A program made the position numbers and the translations under genes. From the NCBI RefSeq assembly GCF_017310015.1, contig NZ_CP022297.1, positions 2,046,001-2,110,000 on the forward strand: 64,000 nt of DNA, in the 5' to 3' direction. Under the pieces are notes generated by a model, which worked only from the letters and a program-made list of their open reading frames with translations, searched no databases and was not told where the DNA came from. Below, piece by piece: positions 8,938 to 17,966 of this stretch; positions within the stretch are counted from its first letter, which is position 1, and every line of letters begins with the position of its first letter. Source of the stretch: Marinobacterium iners. Lineage in GTDB: Bacteria; Pseudomonadota; Gammaproteobacteria; Pseudomonadales; Balneatricaceae.

Positions 8938-9609
8938 GTGTACAAGATTCTTATCGCTGATGACCACCCACTGTTCCGGGAAGCGATCACCAATGTGATC
9001 GAATCAGGCTTCCCTGATACCGAAACACTGGAAACCGAAAACCTTGAGACCGCCCTTGCCCTGGCCCAGGAACACGATGATCTGGACCTGGTGTTGCTGG
9101 ATCTCAACATGCCCGGGATGAATGGTCTCAACGGGCTCATTTCACTGCGCAACGAGGCACCCACCGTACCCGTTGTGATTGTTTCAGCCGAGGATGACAA
9201 ACAGATCGTACTGCAGGCCATCACCTGCGGTGCCGTTGGCTTCATCTCAAAATCATCACCGCGCAACCAGATGACCGAAGCCCTGCAGCAGATCCTGGAC
9301 GGAAACGTCTACCTGCCATCTGACATTATCCGCCAGAGCGGACAGGAAGGACGCCGCAACCGACGCGGCAACGACAACCCCCAGATTGCACCGGAACTCC
9401 TCTCTTCTTTGACTCGTCGTCAGCTGCTTGTGCTGGAACGGATGGCCAAGGGGGAGTCCAATAAGCAGATCGCCTACAACCTCCATATTGCCGAAACGAC
9501 CGTCAAGGCCCACGTTTCGGCCATTCTGCGCAAACTCGGTGTACATAACCGAGTTCAGGCGATCCTCTCGGCCAGCGATATCGACTTCGCCCAGTATCTG
9601 CGGCGCTGA
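8938..9609 (+). CDS. erbR: LuxR/NarL-family response regulator, ErbR/AgmR-like
   Basis: 223 aa. Receiver domain (about 1-120) with acidic pocket DD near residue 9 and phospho-acceptor in LVLLDLNMPGMNG, then a LuxR helix-turn-helix (about 155-215, SNKQIAYNLHIAETTVKAHV). The N-terminus MYKILIADDHPLFREAI closely resembles what I recall of the glycerol/ethanol regulator AgmR, called ErbR in P. aeruginosa, a top regulator of the ethanol-oxidation genes. The start is GTG with AGGGG 9 nt upstream; no ATG precedes the conserved start. It is convergent with nahK, the order seen in Pseudomonas. Confidence 0.85.
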   Translation: MYKILIADDHPLFREAITNVIESGFPDTETLETENLETALALAQEHDDLDLVLLDLNMPGMNGLNGLISLRNEAPTVPVVIVSAEDDKQIVLQAITCGAVGFISKSSPRNQMTEALQQILDGNVYLPSDIIRQSGQEGRRNRRGNDNPQIAPELLSSLTRRQLLVLERMAKGESNKQIAYNLHIAETTVKAHVSAILRKLGVHNRVQAILSASDIDFAQYLRR

Positions 9610-9625
9610 AGCATCTACTCTCTGC

Positions 9626-12226
9626 TTACGCCGGCTGTTGCCGGCGTTGCAGCAAGTGGGCCAGTGTAGCCTTCAGCTTCAGCGGCTTGACCGGCTTGTT
9701 CATCAGCAGATACCCCTGAGCCTTCACTTCCTGTTTCAGCTCGTTGCTGTAGTTGGCCGTGATCATCAATACCGGCGGCTGGTCCGCCCGCAGACTCAGC
9801 ACCTCACGTACCAGCTCATCACCGGTCGCGCCGTCATCCAGATGGTAATCAGCAATCAGAATGTCCAGCCCGGCGCTGCCAATGGATACCTGCTGCTGCA
9901 GATCGTCCAGCCCCAGCGCCGTCACCACTTCACAGCCCCAACCTGTCAGCAGCGTGGCCATGCCGGCACAGATGGCGGGATCGTTGTCGATCATCCAGAT
10001 GCGCGCTCCCTCCAGCCGGGCATGAATGCTCGGGTCCGAAAACGGCGCCTGGAAGGATTGTGGCAACAACCGACCTGCCGGCACTTCTACCGAAAACACC
10101 GAGCCCCTGCCCTCGACTGATCTCACCCTGATCGGGTGATCCAGCATACGGCCGATCTTGTCGACAATGGCAAGGCCCAGCCCCAGCCCTTTGTCCTGAT
10201 GCTGATTGCCGTTACGGATACGACGAAATTCCTGGAATATTTCCGTCAGCTTGTCCTCGGGAATGCCAGAACCGGTATCCCAGACCTCAATCAACACCCG
10301 CTCTCCTCTGCGACGGCAACCCAACAGGATTTTCCCGCCCTTGTCGGTATAGCGCAGTGCGTTGGTCAGAAAGTTGCGCAGAATACGGGCCAGCAGCGTT
10401 GCGTCACTGAGTACGACCCGGTCACTGCCTGCAAAGCGGAATGACAGCCCTTCGGCCGCAGCCATCTGGTGATACTCCGCTGCCAATGTATCCAGCAATT
10501 CATTGAGCCTGAAAGCGGATACATCAGGCTTGATGACACCCGCGTCCAGGCGGGAAATATCAACCAGCGTACCCAGCAAGGTTTCCACATCCTGCAGGGA
10601 ATTGCTGACAGAGCTGATCAGGCTGCGAATGCGCTCCGGCATGGGTTGTTCCAGCAAGGCACCGGTAAACAGGCGTGCTGCATTGAGCGGCTGCAGCAGA
10701 TCGTGACTGACCGCCGCAAGAAACTTGGTTTTGGACAGGTTAGCCTGTTCGGCGTCCTGCTTGGCCTCCAGCAACCGCGCCTCGATCGACATACGCTCCT
10801 CGATCTCCTGTCGCAGCTGCAGGTTAACCCCAGTCAGCTCCGAGGTACGTTCGCGTACGCGCTGCTCAAGGTTCTGATAGGCTTGCTGCAGCGCAAGCGC
10901 GGTTCGTTTGCGTTCAGTGATATCACGGATCAGCACAAAGAAACCAACCGTGTTGCCCGCAGCATCAATATTGGCTACATAGGATTTGAGCATGTGCCGG
11001 TTTTCACCTGCCGCATTCTGCTCATCAATTTCGAAGGTGGCATTCTGCCCGCTCATGGTCTGGCGGATATACGGCTCCAGCCGAGCATACTGCTGCTCAC
11101 CGTGTACCTGACGAATGCTCTGTCCGATCAGACTTCCTCGAGGCCAGCCATACCAGTCATCATAAACCTGGTTGGTGAACTGGAAATGTCCTTCACCGCC
11201 CACATAGGCGATCAGCGCCGGCACATGGTCGGTAATCAGGCGCAGCCAGTTTTCGTTTTCGCGCAGGGTTTCAGCATAACGATGGCGTTCGGTGATATCC
11301 GTATAGGTATTCACAAAGCCACCGGACGGCATCGGGTGGGTACGAATCTCCAGTACTCGACCATCCGCCAGGTGCTGTTCGGTTTCCAGCAGCGGTCGGC
11401 CGTGTGCACTGAGCGTGTCGGGTGTCAGCAGCTGCACTTCACTGGCACCCATCAAAGATTCAAACGGGACGCTGCTGACCGGGCTGAGTCCGGTCAGCTC
11501 GGCAAAGCGGTCATTCCAGACTTCCAGCTCGCCCTCCGGATTAATCAGCGCCACCCCCTGGGACAGATTATCAACGGTACGCTGCAGTAGCCGGCTTTTT
11601 TGTGCCAGCGCCTGCTCACGCCGAGCGGTCTCACTCGCCTTCAGGTCGGTAATATCGGTGTACAGGATCACAAGACCGCCATCATTGGTATGACGCTCGT
11701 TCATCTGCACCCAGCGGCCATCAGAAAGATGATATACGGTCGCCTCATCCCCCTGACCCACATGCTCTTCGGCGATTACACCACGCTCCAGCGCAAGACG
11801 GCGCACATCATGGATGGTGATGCCCCGCTCAATACGAGTTTGCGTGCCCTGCCAATAGTCACGAAAGCGGCTGTTGAACAGCACGATACGCCGTTCGGCA
11901 TCAAACAGTACAAAGGCGTCCGAGATGCTTTCGATGGCGTCAATCAGTCGCTGGTGCGCCGTGGCTGCCTCCTGATTGGCCTGCTTCAGCGCCATGTTAC
12001 TGTGTTTGAGTTCTGCCAATGCCGCATTCAATGCTTCGGTGCGCTCACGCACCTGCTCGGCCAGCACTACCGAATGCTCAAACGCGGCATACGGCGCCGT
12101 ACGTACTGTACTGCTGGACTCGACCCGTTCGATCAACGCCTGTTTCATGCGACGCAGCTTGGTATTGTCTTGCTCAAGCTCTGCGATACGCGCTTCCAGC
12201 TGTGCCTTTTCGATATCAGTAGCCAT
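9626..12226 (-). CDS. nahK: hybrid sensor histidine kinase, NahK/ErcS'-like
   Basis: 866 aa, cytosolic, with no membrane helix. Order: N-terminal coiled coil (about 1-90), three PAS domains (about 90-440), a second coiled coil, a HisKA domain with phospho-His in AVSHDLLQPLNAARL, an HATPase domain (NALRYTDKGG; DTGSGIPEDK; GLGLGLAIVDKI), and a C-terminal receiver (MIDNDPAICAG; ILIADYHLDDG). This architecture and its place after a FIST-domain gene match Pseudomonas NahK, the NO-responsive kinase partnered with NosP. The start overlaps the nosP stop by 11 nt and has AGGG 6 nt upstream, so the two are co-translated. It probably feeds phosphate to ErbR or another regulator through phosphorelay (inference). 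Confidence 0.85.
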   Translation of the reverse strand: MATDIEKAQLEARIAELEQDNTKLRRMKQALIERVESSSTVRTAPYAAFEHSVVLAEQVRERTEALNAALAELKHSNMALKQANQEAATAHQRLIDAIESISDAFVLFDAERRIVLFNSRFRDYWQGTQTRIERGITIHDVRRLALERGVIAEEHVGQGDEATVYHLSDGRWVQMNERHTNDGGLVILYTDITDLKASETARREQALAQKSRLLQRTVDNLSQGVALINPEGELEVWNDRFAELTGLSPVSSVPFESLMGASEVQLLTPDTLSAHGRPLLETEQHLADGRVLEIRTHPMPSGGFVNTYTDITERHRYAETLRENENWLRLITDHVPALIAYVGGEGHFQFTNQVYDDWYGWPRGSLIGQSIRQVHGEQQYARLEPYIRQTMSGQNATFEIDEQNAAGENRHMLKSYVANIDAAGNTVGFFVLIRDITERKRTALALQQAYQNLEQRVRERTSELTGVNLQLRQEIEERMSIEARLLEAKQDAEQANLSKTKFLAAVSHDLLQPLNAARLFTGALLEQPMPERIRSLISSVSNSLQDVETLLGTLVDISRLDAGVIKPDVSAFRLNELLDTLAAEYHQMAAAEGLSFRFAGSDRVVLSDATLLARILRNFLTNALRYTDKGGKILLGCRRRGERVLIEVWDTGSGIPEDKLTEIFQEFRRIRNGNQHQDKGLGLGLAIVDKIGRMLDHPIRVRSVEGRGSVFSVEVPAGRLLPQSFQAPFSDPSIHARLEGARIWMIDNDPAICAGMATLLTGWGCEVVTALGLDDLQQQVSIGSAGLDILIADYHLDDGATGDELVREVLSLRADQPPVLMITANYSNELKQEVKAQGYLLMNKPVKPLKLKATLAHLLQRRQQPA

Positions 12227-13376
12227 GCTGCGCCCTGCCGATCACGACCCCGGTAAAGGTCTGATTGATATGCATGCCATCAAACTGCTCACCATAGGTG
12301 TTAAAGCCGATTACCTGATGCCGGGTCAGCAGTTCGGATGTCTTCTGTGCCTGCCCGGTATACTCCGCTTCCAGCCGGCGCAGAAAGCAGTCACAGCCGA
12401 TAGTAATCAGCGGTTCACCCAAAGTGCTTTCAATCTGTTCAAGGCGGTGAGAAAGGTCCTGCAGCATTTCGCCAGGCTGCATGGCGGTCAAAACGATGCC
12501 GTTCTCGACGGCGCAATAGAAGGTCAAACTCAGGTCAGGATTGACCTTTTGAATGGAGCGCACGTAATACTCCTGCCCGATGCGCACAGCCAGAGGATTG
12601 AGTGCAAAAGTCTTGAAATCGAGTTGTTCGGGGTTCAGTCCCAGCAGGCGGGCATATTCCAGCGCAGCCGGCTCGGCATTCAGCTCGTATACGGTACGAC
12701 TGGCGGCATCTGCACGGGTTACGATCAGCTTCTGTTCCAGACTATGCATGTGGTGCGTACTGAAGACCTCAAAGTCCAACGGCGTATTGATCATCACAAC
12801 CACCGCTGCACGGGTCCGGAACTCGCCACCGGCAAATACATGGGTACCGGTCAGATGAATATCATCACCCGCCGAGCCACCAAAATTGGGGATGCTGCCC
12901 AGTGCTGAATCCAATGTCAGCAACACCAGTTCCTCCTGACTGGATAGCCCATCCAGCAGCGTCAGGGCAAAGGTATGTCCCTTGATCGGTGCAACCTGAC
13001 GCTCACGACAGCGCCCGATCAGCCGTTCCACCTCAGACTGGGCATCGGTCAGACTGAACTTTTCCAGCTCTTCTATCAGCCCGACTTCAACGGCAAAAAG
13101 ATGACGATCAAAGCCGATGGCGGTGATGGTTCCCTGATCGTAGCCACGCGGTGTCAGCTCACCTGCAGTGGTACAGCCTGCCAGCTGAACCTCGCCAAAG
13201 GCATCATTGAGACTGTGCGCAAGTGCATTCAGGTCATACTCTGCCGAGCAGAAAAAAAGAACGAAACCAAGTTCAGGATGATCAAGTGCCGTGGCCAACT
13301 CCCGAGATGCCGTTTCAGGATCGCGTGCCGATGACATGGCAGAACGGACGGGACTGTGCAGTACAGGCGCGTTCAT
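12216..13376 (-). CDS. nosP: FIST-domain sensor NosP-like
   Basis: 386 aa. FIST N-terminal domain (about residues 25-220, GCTTAGELTPRG; FGGSAGDD) and FIST C-terminal domain (about 225-375). In Pseudomonas, NosP is a haem-containing NO-binding FIST protein that inhibits its partner kinase NahK. The following gene is exactly such a kinase and overlaps by 11 nt. I place the start at 13376 (MNAPVL); an in-frame start at 13424 would add 16 residues, and neither start has a strong ribosome site. Haem binding cannot be proved by eye. Two candidate regulator elements lie upstream. Confidence 0.82.
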   Translation of the reverse strand: MNAPVLHSPVRSAMSSARDPETASRELATALDHPELGFVLFFCSAEYDLNALAHSLNDAFGEVQLAGCTTAGELTPRGYDQGTITAIGFDRHLFAVEVGLIEELEKFSLTDAQSEVERLIGRCRERQVAPIKGHTFALTLLDGLSSQEELVLLTLDSALGSIPNFGGSAGDDIHLTGTHVFAGGEFRTRAAVVVMINTPLDFEVFSTHHMHSLEQKLIVTRADAASRTVYELNAEPAALEYARLLGLNPEQLDFKTFALNPLAVRIGQEYYVRSIQKVNPDLSLTFYCAVENGIVLTAMQPGEMLQDLSHRLEQIESTLGEPLITIGCDCFLRRLEAEYTGQAQKTSELLTRHQVIGFNTYGEQFDGMHINQTFTGVVIGRAQHGY

Positions 13377-13441
13377 AGGGGTACACTCGCGCAGATATAG
13401 GTATACCCACATTGTAGCCAGCACTACAGGGGCGGGTAATG

Positions 13442-13453
13442 CTACTTGAGTAC
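13442..13453 (-). promoter_or_regulatory. ACTAC-type element upstream of nosP
   Basis: CTACTTGAGTAC (in context ATGCTACTTGAGTACT), 66 nt upstream of the nosP start. It carries the near-palindrome TACTTGAGTA seen also at 8223-8232. A related sequence, TACTCCCAAAGTA, lies at 13540-13552. Confidence 0.4.
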
Positions 13454-13570
13454 TTCAAACATCAGTAAAAGCAGCATGAAAGTAGCGGTTTTGGGCTGAA
13501 CAGGCCCATGCTGCGGGAGTCTGATACCAACTGATCATCTACTCCCAAAGTACTGCTTCAAATGGCAGAC

Positions 13571-13610
13571 AAAAAAACGCGCAGACGGCGAAGGGGAGCC
13601 GGCTGCGCGC
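13571..13610 (-). terminator. rho-independent terminator of the porin gene
   Basis: Read on the minus strand, CGCGCAGCCGGC is followed by an 8-nt loop and GCCGTCTGCGCG (one mismatch), then seven T residues. It lies just downstream of the porin stop. Confidence 0.85.
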
Positions 13611-13629
13611 CAGGAGTGGTACTGCAGGT

Positions 13630-14769
13630 TTACCAGGTCAGGACGGCACCAAAGGCCATGGTATCGTTCTTTTCGGTACCCAGAGTGGAACCACTGATTT
13701 CGGTCTGGTCGTACTCGGCAATCAGTTTCAGGTTGCTGTTCACAGTATAGAACCAGGCAACTGCTGTATTTTCGTAGGTGAAGTCGGCGCCATTGTCACC
13801 TTCGTTTTCACCATATGAAAGGGCTACACGGTTCGGGCCAAAGCTGTAGGAACCCTGCACCAGATACCCATCAAGCTCAACACTTTCATCCGCTACAAAG
13901 TTGTCGATTGCTGCCGGGTGGATACCTTCGCTCTGGAAGCCGGATGCCGTCAGTGACAGATCACCAAATTTGACGTTGGCGCCGTAGGAAACACCTGTCG
14001 AATCCACACTTGTATCGGCCACTGGGTCATCAGAGCTCTGATACAAGCCACCCAGCCACGCTTTGAAGTCCAAGGAGTCGGTGTTTACTGTGTAGGTCAG
14101 TTCACCTTCAAAACGCGGTGCATCTTCTGACGAGTCAGCCGACGATTTGCTTGGATCAAAGATACCAACCGCCAGCTGGAGGCCATTGCGGGTGGGCGAA
14201 CGGTACGTGATCTGTGCTTTCGGGAACGGATAGGTATAGCCACTGCCGATGTTGCCGAAGGAAACGTTGCCACCATCAATCAGACCCAATGCATCAGAAG
14301 TCTGGCCATAACCGAGCAGCAACTCGTCTGACATGATGTTGGTACGGTTGAACAGACCAAAGTCCTTACCGATCAATACCTGGCCCCAGTCACCATCGAC
14401 TGTGCCGTAGAACTGACGTACATCGATGCCGGTATCGGTACCCAGAGACTCGCCTCGTCCCTGATTGTTGGCGCGCACTACATCGGAATCATTGATGCTG
14501 ACCCAGAACGATGAACGCGCACCTAGTTTCAGGTCACCTGTTTCCTTGCCGAAATTGAAACCGATCCAGTTGGGCAGGAAGCCCATTTTGACACGAGACT
14601 GCTCGCGGCCATCATTGTCACTGTGTACGTAGAAAGCGTTGATCAGGCCATCGGTCGAGAACGTTGTACCTTCCTGATCATACAGCTTGATCTCGGCCTG
14701 AGCCTGGGCCGCCATACCCAGTGCAATCATTGCAGGCAGAAGTCTGGTGGTGAATTTTTTATTGTTCAT
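13630..14769 (-). CDS. outer-membrane porin (Gram-negative porin, general diffusion type)
   Basis: 379 aa. Signal peptide of about 25 residues ending AAQAQA, then alternating beta-strand sequence of a 16-strand porin; the protein ends MAFGAVLTW with the aromatic C-terminal residue required for outer-membrane assembly. A pore-lining acidic stretch (SDNDGREQS) and a conserved FYGTVDGDWGQVLIGKD block are typical of the Porin_4 family. GGGGGA lies 6 nt before the ATG at 14769; a TTG four codons earlier overlaps that ribosome site and is not used. It lies between nosP and pedH and may admit alcohol substrates or cofactors, but this is inference from position only. Confidence 0.88.
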   Translation of the reverse strand: MNNKKFTTRLLPAMIALGMAAQAQAEIKLYDQEGTTFSTDGLINAFYVHSDNDGREQSRVKMGFLPNWIGFNFGKETGDLKLGARSSFWVSINDSDVVRANNQGRGESLGTDTGIDVRQFYGTVDGDWGQVLIGKDFGLFNRTNIMSDELLLGYGQTSDALGLIDGGNVSFGNIGSGYTYPFPKAQITYRSPTRNGLQLAVGIFDPSKSSADSSEDAPRFEGELTYTVNTDSLDFKAWLGGLYQSSDDPVADTSVDSTGVSYGANVKFGDLSLTASGFQSEGIHPAAIDNFVADESVELDGYLVQGSYSFGPNRVALSYGENEGDNGADFTYENTAVAWFYTVNSNLKLIAEYDQTEISGSTLGTEKNDTMAFGAVLTW

Positions 14770-15081
14770 GGTTTCCCCCAAATAGAAACATCGGTCATGA
14801 CATCGTGATTACGATGGGGTGATGTTCGCCCAAGGGGAGACCTTGATATATGCAACAACAGAAGGTTTTGTGCACGCTTTCAGGCGCACTACCGAGGCAG
14901 ACTGAACCGTATCAATGCCGGAGTATTACGACTCTGCCTGAAGGTAGCAGAAGCAGGTGCAACATAAGATATGCTTTATATCCAATTGATATTAATAGAT
15001 TAAAAGCTCAGCTGAAAGTTCAACAAAAAAGCCCTGCCGACAGAGCCGGCAGGGCTTTTTCAAACAGCGGGTATCAGTGGA
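14770..15081. other. intergenic region between porin and pedH-like gene
   Basis: 312 nt without a gene. It must hold the porin promoter. An AT-rich stretch at about 14965-15005 is a possible core promoter on the minus strand, but no clear -35/-10 pair was assigned. The pedH terminator occupies 15025-15060. Confidence 0.6.
15025..15060. terminator. rho-independent terminator after pedH-like gene
   Basis: GCCCTGCCG, 7-nt loop, CGGCAGGGC, with six A on the left and five T on the right. It works on the minus strand for pedH and could also work in the other direction. Confidence 0.9.
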
Positions 15082-16854
15082 TCAGCTTTTTTTCGGCAGT
15101 TTGAAGGTCCAGACAGAGCCACCCTGGTTCAGGTGTTTGACACGCTTGGCTACTTCACCACCCCAGAGAGGTACTGCACCACCCCAGCCGGACACAACGG
15201 AGACGTACTGCTCACCATCCATCTCCCAGGTAATCGGCGAACCGACAATGCCTGAACCGGTGTTGAACTTGTACAGCATCTCGCCGGTTTTGGCATCGAA
15301 TGCCATCAGGTAGCCTTCAGGGTTACCAGTGAACACCAGGTTGCCCTTGGTGGTCAGCACCCCACCCCAAAGCGGCGCGTAGTTCTTGTAGCGCCATACT
15401 TCCTTGCCGTTAACCGGATCGATCGCACGCAGCACACCGATATACTCTTCATTCATCGGCCTGATGGTGAAACCGGCACCCAGATAGGCAGCCCCTTTCT
15501 TGTAGGAGATCGGTTCGTTCCAGATATCCATCTCCCACTCGTTGGAGGGTACGTAGAACAGCCCGGTATCCTGGCTGTACGCCATCGGCATCCAGTTCTT
15601 GCCGCCCAGGAAAGAAGGCGCAGACACAACGGACTCACCCTGCTTGCCCTCTTTGGCATCGAGCGGATTACCCGGACGGCCACCGTCCTTGTAGACCGGA
15701 CGGCCTTTCTCATCCAGACCTTCGGCCCAGGTGATCTTGTCAACAAACGGGAAACCACGGATGAAGTCACCGTTTTCACGGTTCAGGACATAGAAGAAGC
15801 CGTTACGGTCGGCAGTGGCCGCCGCCTTCACCGTTTTTCCACCCTGGGTGTAATCGAACGAAATAACCTCGTTCACGCCATCGAAGTCCCAACCGTCGTG
15901 AGGCGTGGTCTGGAAGTGCCATACAATTTTGCCGTCATCCGGATTAATTGCCAGACGCGATGAGGAGAACAGGTTATCACCCGGACGCAGATGCGAGTTC
16001 CATGGAGCGGGGTTACCGGTACCGAAGAACAGCAGGTTGGTATCCGGATCGTAGGTACCGCCCAGCCAGGTAGCAGCACCGCCCGTTTTCCAGAGATCAC
16101 CCGGCCAAGTCTGGCCCGGCTTGCCACCGGAGATGCCATTCTCAACCTTCTTGCCATCCTTCCAAACATATCCCATGTGGCCTTCCACGGTCGGACGGGT
16201 CCAGAGGATATCACCGGTTTTGGCATCATAGGCTTCAACCTTGCCCACTACGCCGAATTCGCCACCGGATACACCGGTAATGATCTTACCGTTCACGATC
16301 AGCGGTGCAGCCGTAATCGAGTAGCCTTCCTTGTAGTCGGCCACTTTCTTGATCCAGACCACCTTGCCGGTATCCTTGTTCAGGGCTACCAGCTTGGCAT
16401 CCAGGGTGCCGAAAATTACCAGGTCATCATACAGACCTACACCACGGTTGATCACGTCACAGCAAGGCATGATGCCATCAGGCAGTCGGGCATTGTATTC
16501 CCACAGCTCGTCACCGGTACGGGCATCAACAGCAAACACGCGTGAATAGGAGGCCGTGACGTACATCACGCCATCTTTGACCATCGGCTGGGATTCCTGC
16601 CCACGCTGCTTCTCACCACCGAAAGACAGCGACCAGACCGGACGCAGTTCCTGAACGTTTTCTGTGTTGAGTGCATCGAGCGGACTGTAGCGCTGACCCT
16701 GCAGCCCAAGGCCGTTGGTCACAATCGCGTCCGTTGTCATATGATCGGCGAGAATATCCTTGTCGGTCACACTTGCCTGCGCCAGTGTTGCAACCGACAT
16801 GGCTGCAACCAGCGTGGATAGAGCGAAGCCATTACGGCAGCCAAATTTCTTCAT
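15082..16854 (-). CDS. pedH: PQQ-dependent alcohol dehydrogenase, lanthanide type (PedH-like)
   Basis: 590 aa. Periplasmic eight-bladed propeller quinoprotein that oxidises primary alcohols such as ethanol or 2-phenylethanol to aldehydes and passes electrons to cytochrome c550. Signal peptide of about 28 residues (cut at LAQA-S). The vicinal disulfide pair is Cys131-Cys132 (MPCCDVINRG). The catalytic Asp is Asp323 in PHDGWDFDGVNE, and a second Asp, Asp325, stands two residues later. That extra Asp marks lanthanide-dependent enzymes (XoxF, PedH); calcium enzymes have Ala or Ser there. AGGGGA precedes the ATG at 16854; longer in-frame readings enter the leader. It is separated by about 180 nt from the pedF operon and has its own candidate regulatory sites, so it is probably transcribed independently. 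Confidence 0.92.
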   Translation of the reverse strand: MKKFGCRNGFALSTLVAAMSVATLAQASVTDKDILADHMTTDAIVTNGLGLQGQRYSPLDALNTENVQELRPVWSLSFGGEKQRGQESQPMVKDGVMYVTASYSRVFAVDARTGDELWEYNARLPDGIMPCCDVINRGVGLYDDLVIFGTLDAKLVALNKDTGKVVWIKKVADYKEGYSITAAPLIVNGKIITGVSGGEFGVVGKVEAYDAKTGDILWTRPTVEGHMGYVWKDGKKVENGISGGKPGQTWPGDLWKTGGAATWLGGTYDPDTNLLFFGTGNPAPWNSHLRPGDNLFSSSRLAINPDDGKIVWHFQTTPHDGWDFDGVNEVISFDYTQGGKTVKAAATADRNGFFYVLNRENGDFIRGFPFVDKITWAEGLDEKGRPVYKDGGRPGNPLDAKEGKQGESVVSAPSFLGGKNWMPMAYSQDTGLFYVPSNEWEMDIWNEPISYKKGAAYLGAGFTIRPMNEEYIGVLRAIDPVNGKEVWRYKNYAPLWGGVLTTKGNLVFTGNPEGYLMAFDAKTGEMLYKFNTGSGIVGSPITWEMDGEQYVSVVSGWGGAVPLWGGEVAKRVKHLNQGGSVWTFKLPKKS

Positions 16855-16893
16855 CGCTGTCCCCTTTGAGGATTTTTGTTGTTCGGGAGAGAG

Positions 16894-16909
16894 CCGGGAA
16901 AATTTCCCG
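16894..16909 (-). promoter_or_regulatory. GGGAAATTTTCCCGG element in the pedH leader
   Basis: On the minus strand this reads CGGGAAATTTTCCCGG, a 7-bp dyad with one central base, about 40 nt before the pedH start. A 13/15 match lies upstream of the second dehydrogenase gene (20363-20377), so it may be an operator shared by the two dehydrogenases. Confidence 0.4.
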
Positions 16910-16977
16910 ACCCGTACAGGCATTCTTGAATTTGACCCCGTTTGGAACAATTGAACGGGCGAAGCAGTTTTCTCCTC

Positions 16978-16989
16978 ACTTGGTAGTAA
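16978..16989 (-). promoter_or_regulatory. ACTACC element upstream of pedH
   Basis: On the minus strand TATTACTACCAAGTGA, about 125-135 nt before the pedH start. It is the same TTACTACC core as the two elements between pedF and exaA. Confidence 0.5.
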
Positions 16990-17033
16990 TACCCGGCTGG
17001 AGAGCCTGCATTGACTGGCCTTTGCCGCAGCCG

Positions 17034-17957
17034 TCAACGGCCAAAAGCCGCCTCTTCATAGGCAGGAAAGAGATGAACAACGCTGCGCTGGAACTCGACT
17101 TCACGCAGGGCGATGCTGTCAAACTCGGAAGGGATCGGCAGCTGCATCACTTCAGTCATGCTCAAGCCCTGCTCTGCGGCATCACGTAACGTTTTGTCCA
17201 GCCAGACCAGATAGGCGTCCATCTGATCAAGCGCACGTTGATCGCTCACCATTGGCCCATGCCCTGGCAGCATCAGCTTGAATGGATACTGCCGCAGTTG
17301 TGCAATTTCGTCTCGCCACTGCTGCAGTCCTGGGGTATGTGGAGTTGTCAGGGCGCGCTGATAGAACACCATGTCAAAGGGAAACAGCACTCCGGTGCTG
17401 TGGTCAAACAGCACCAGATCAGCACCACTGTGCCCACTCATGCGGATCCACTCAAGTCGATGGTTGCCGATTTGCTGCACACCAGGCGCAAGTGTCTCAG
17501 TCGGCACCACCACTTCCGTGCCCCGCATCCAGTCCCCTACCAGCCGGTACATGTTTTCCGCAAAACTGTCGCCGTGATTTCGAATCTGCTGCTGGGTCTC
17601 CGCTAAAGCCACAATGGGAACATCTTGGAATGCCTGATTACCCAGAAAGTGATCGGGATGCTGATGGGTATTGATCACCATGCGAATGGGCTCATCCGTG
17701 ACCGACTGAATCGCTCCAAGCAGCGCTTCGCCATAACGACGTGATACACCTGTATCCAGTACCAGCACCCCATCGCCAGTTGCTATGAAGGCGGTATTGA
17801 CGATGTTACCACCATTTTCAACGCTGAAGTCTTCGGTACGCCCCTCAATGAACCAGGTGTTCTCGGCCACTTCCACCGGCTTAAGCCCATAATCGAACGA
17901 CGCTGCGTTGGCCGACAGAGAGACCAGCAGGCACAATAAAGCGGTTATCCGTTTCAT
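17034..17957 (-). CDS. quinoprotein-associated zinc metallo-hydrolase (MBL fold)
   Basis: 307 aa. Signal peptide (about 18 residues, SANA-A) then a metallo-beta-lactamase fold with the metal motif NTHQHPDHFLGN (HxHxDH) and further ligands in GHSGADLVLFD and LPGHGPM. It belongs to the periplasmic MBL proteins of quinoprotein relay systems, related to SoxH. Its reaction is unknown; the adjacent SoxYZ-like carrier suggests it may act on a carrier-bound thioester or persulfide. It is the last gene of the run pedF, binding protein, SoxYZ-like, MBL, separated from SoxYZ by 9 nt. Confidence 0.87.
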   Translation of the reverse strand: MKRITALLCLLVSLSANAASFDYGLKPVEVAENTWFIEGRTEDFSVENGGNIVNTAFIATGDGVLVLDTGVSRRYGEALLGAIQSVTDEPIRMVINTHQHPDHFLGNQAFQDVPIVALAETQQQIRNHGDSFAENMYRLVGDWMRGTEVVVPTETLAPGVQQIGNHRLEWIRMSGHSGADLVLFDHSTGVLFPFDMVFYQRALTTPHTPGLQQWRDEIAQLRQYPFKLMLPGHGPMVSDQRALDQMDAYLVWLDKTLRDAAEQGLSMTEVMQLPIPSEFDSIALREVEFQRSVVHLFPAYEEAAFGR

Positions 17958-17966
17958 CTGAACCTC

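Noticed and set aside
10469..11590. 373-codon open frame on the plus strand
   Set aside because: It is antisense to the PAS region of the NahK-like kinase; composition is typical of a shadow frame.
12255..12283. possible FNR/ANR box (TTGAT...ATCAA)
   Set aside because: The spacer is 9 nt where 4 is required, and it lies inside the nosP coding sequence.
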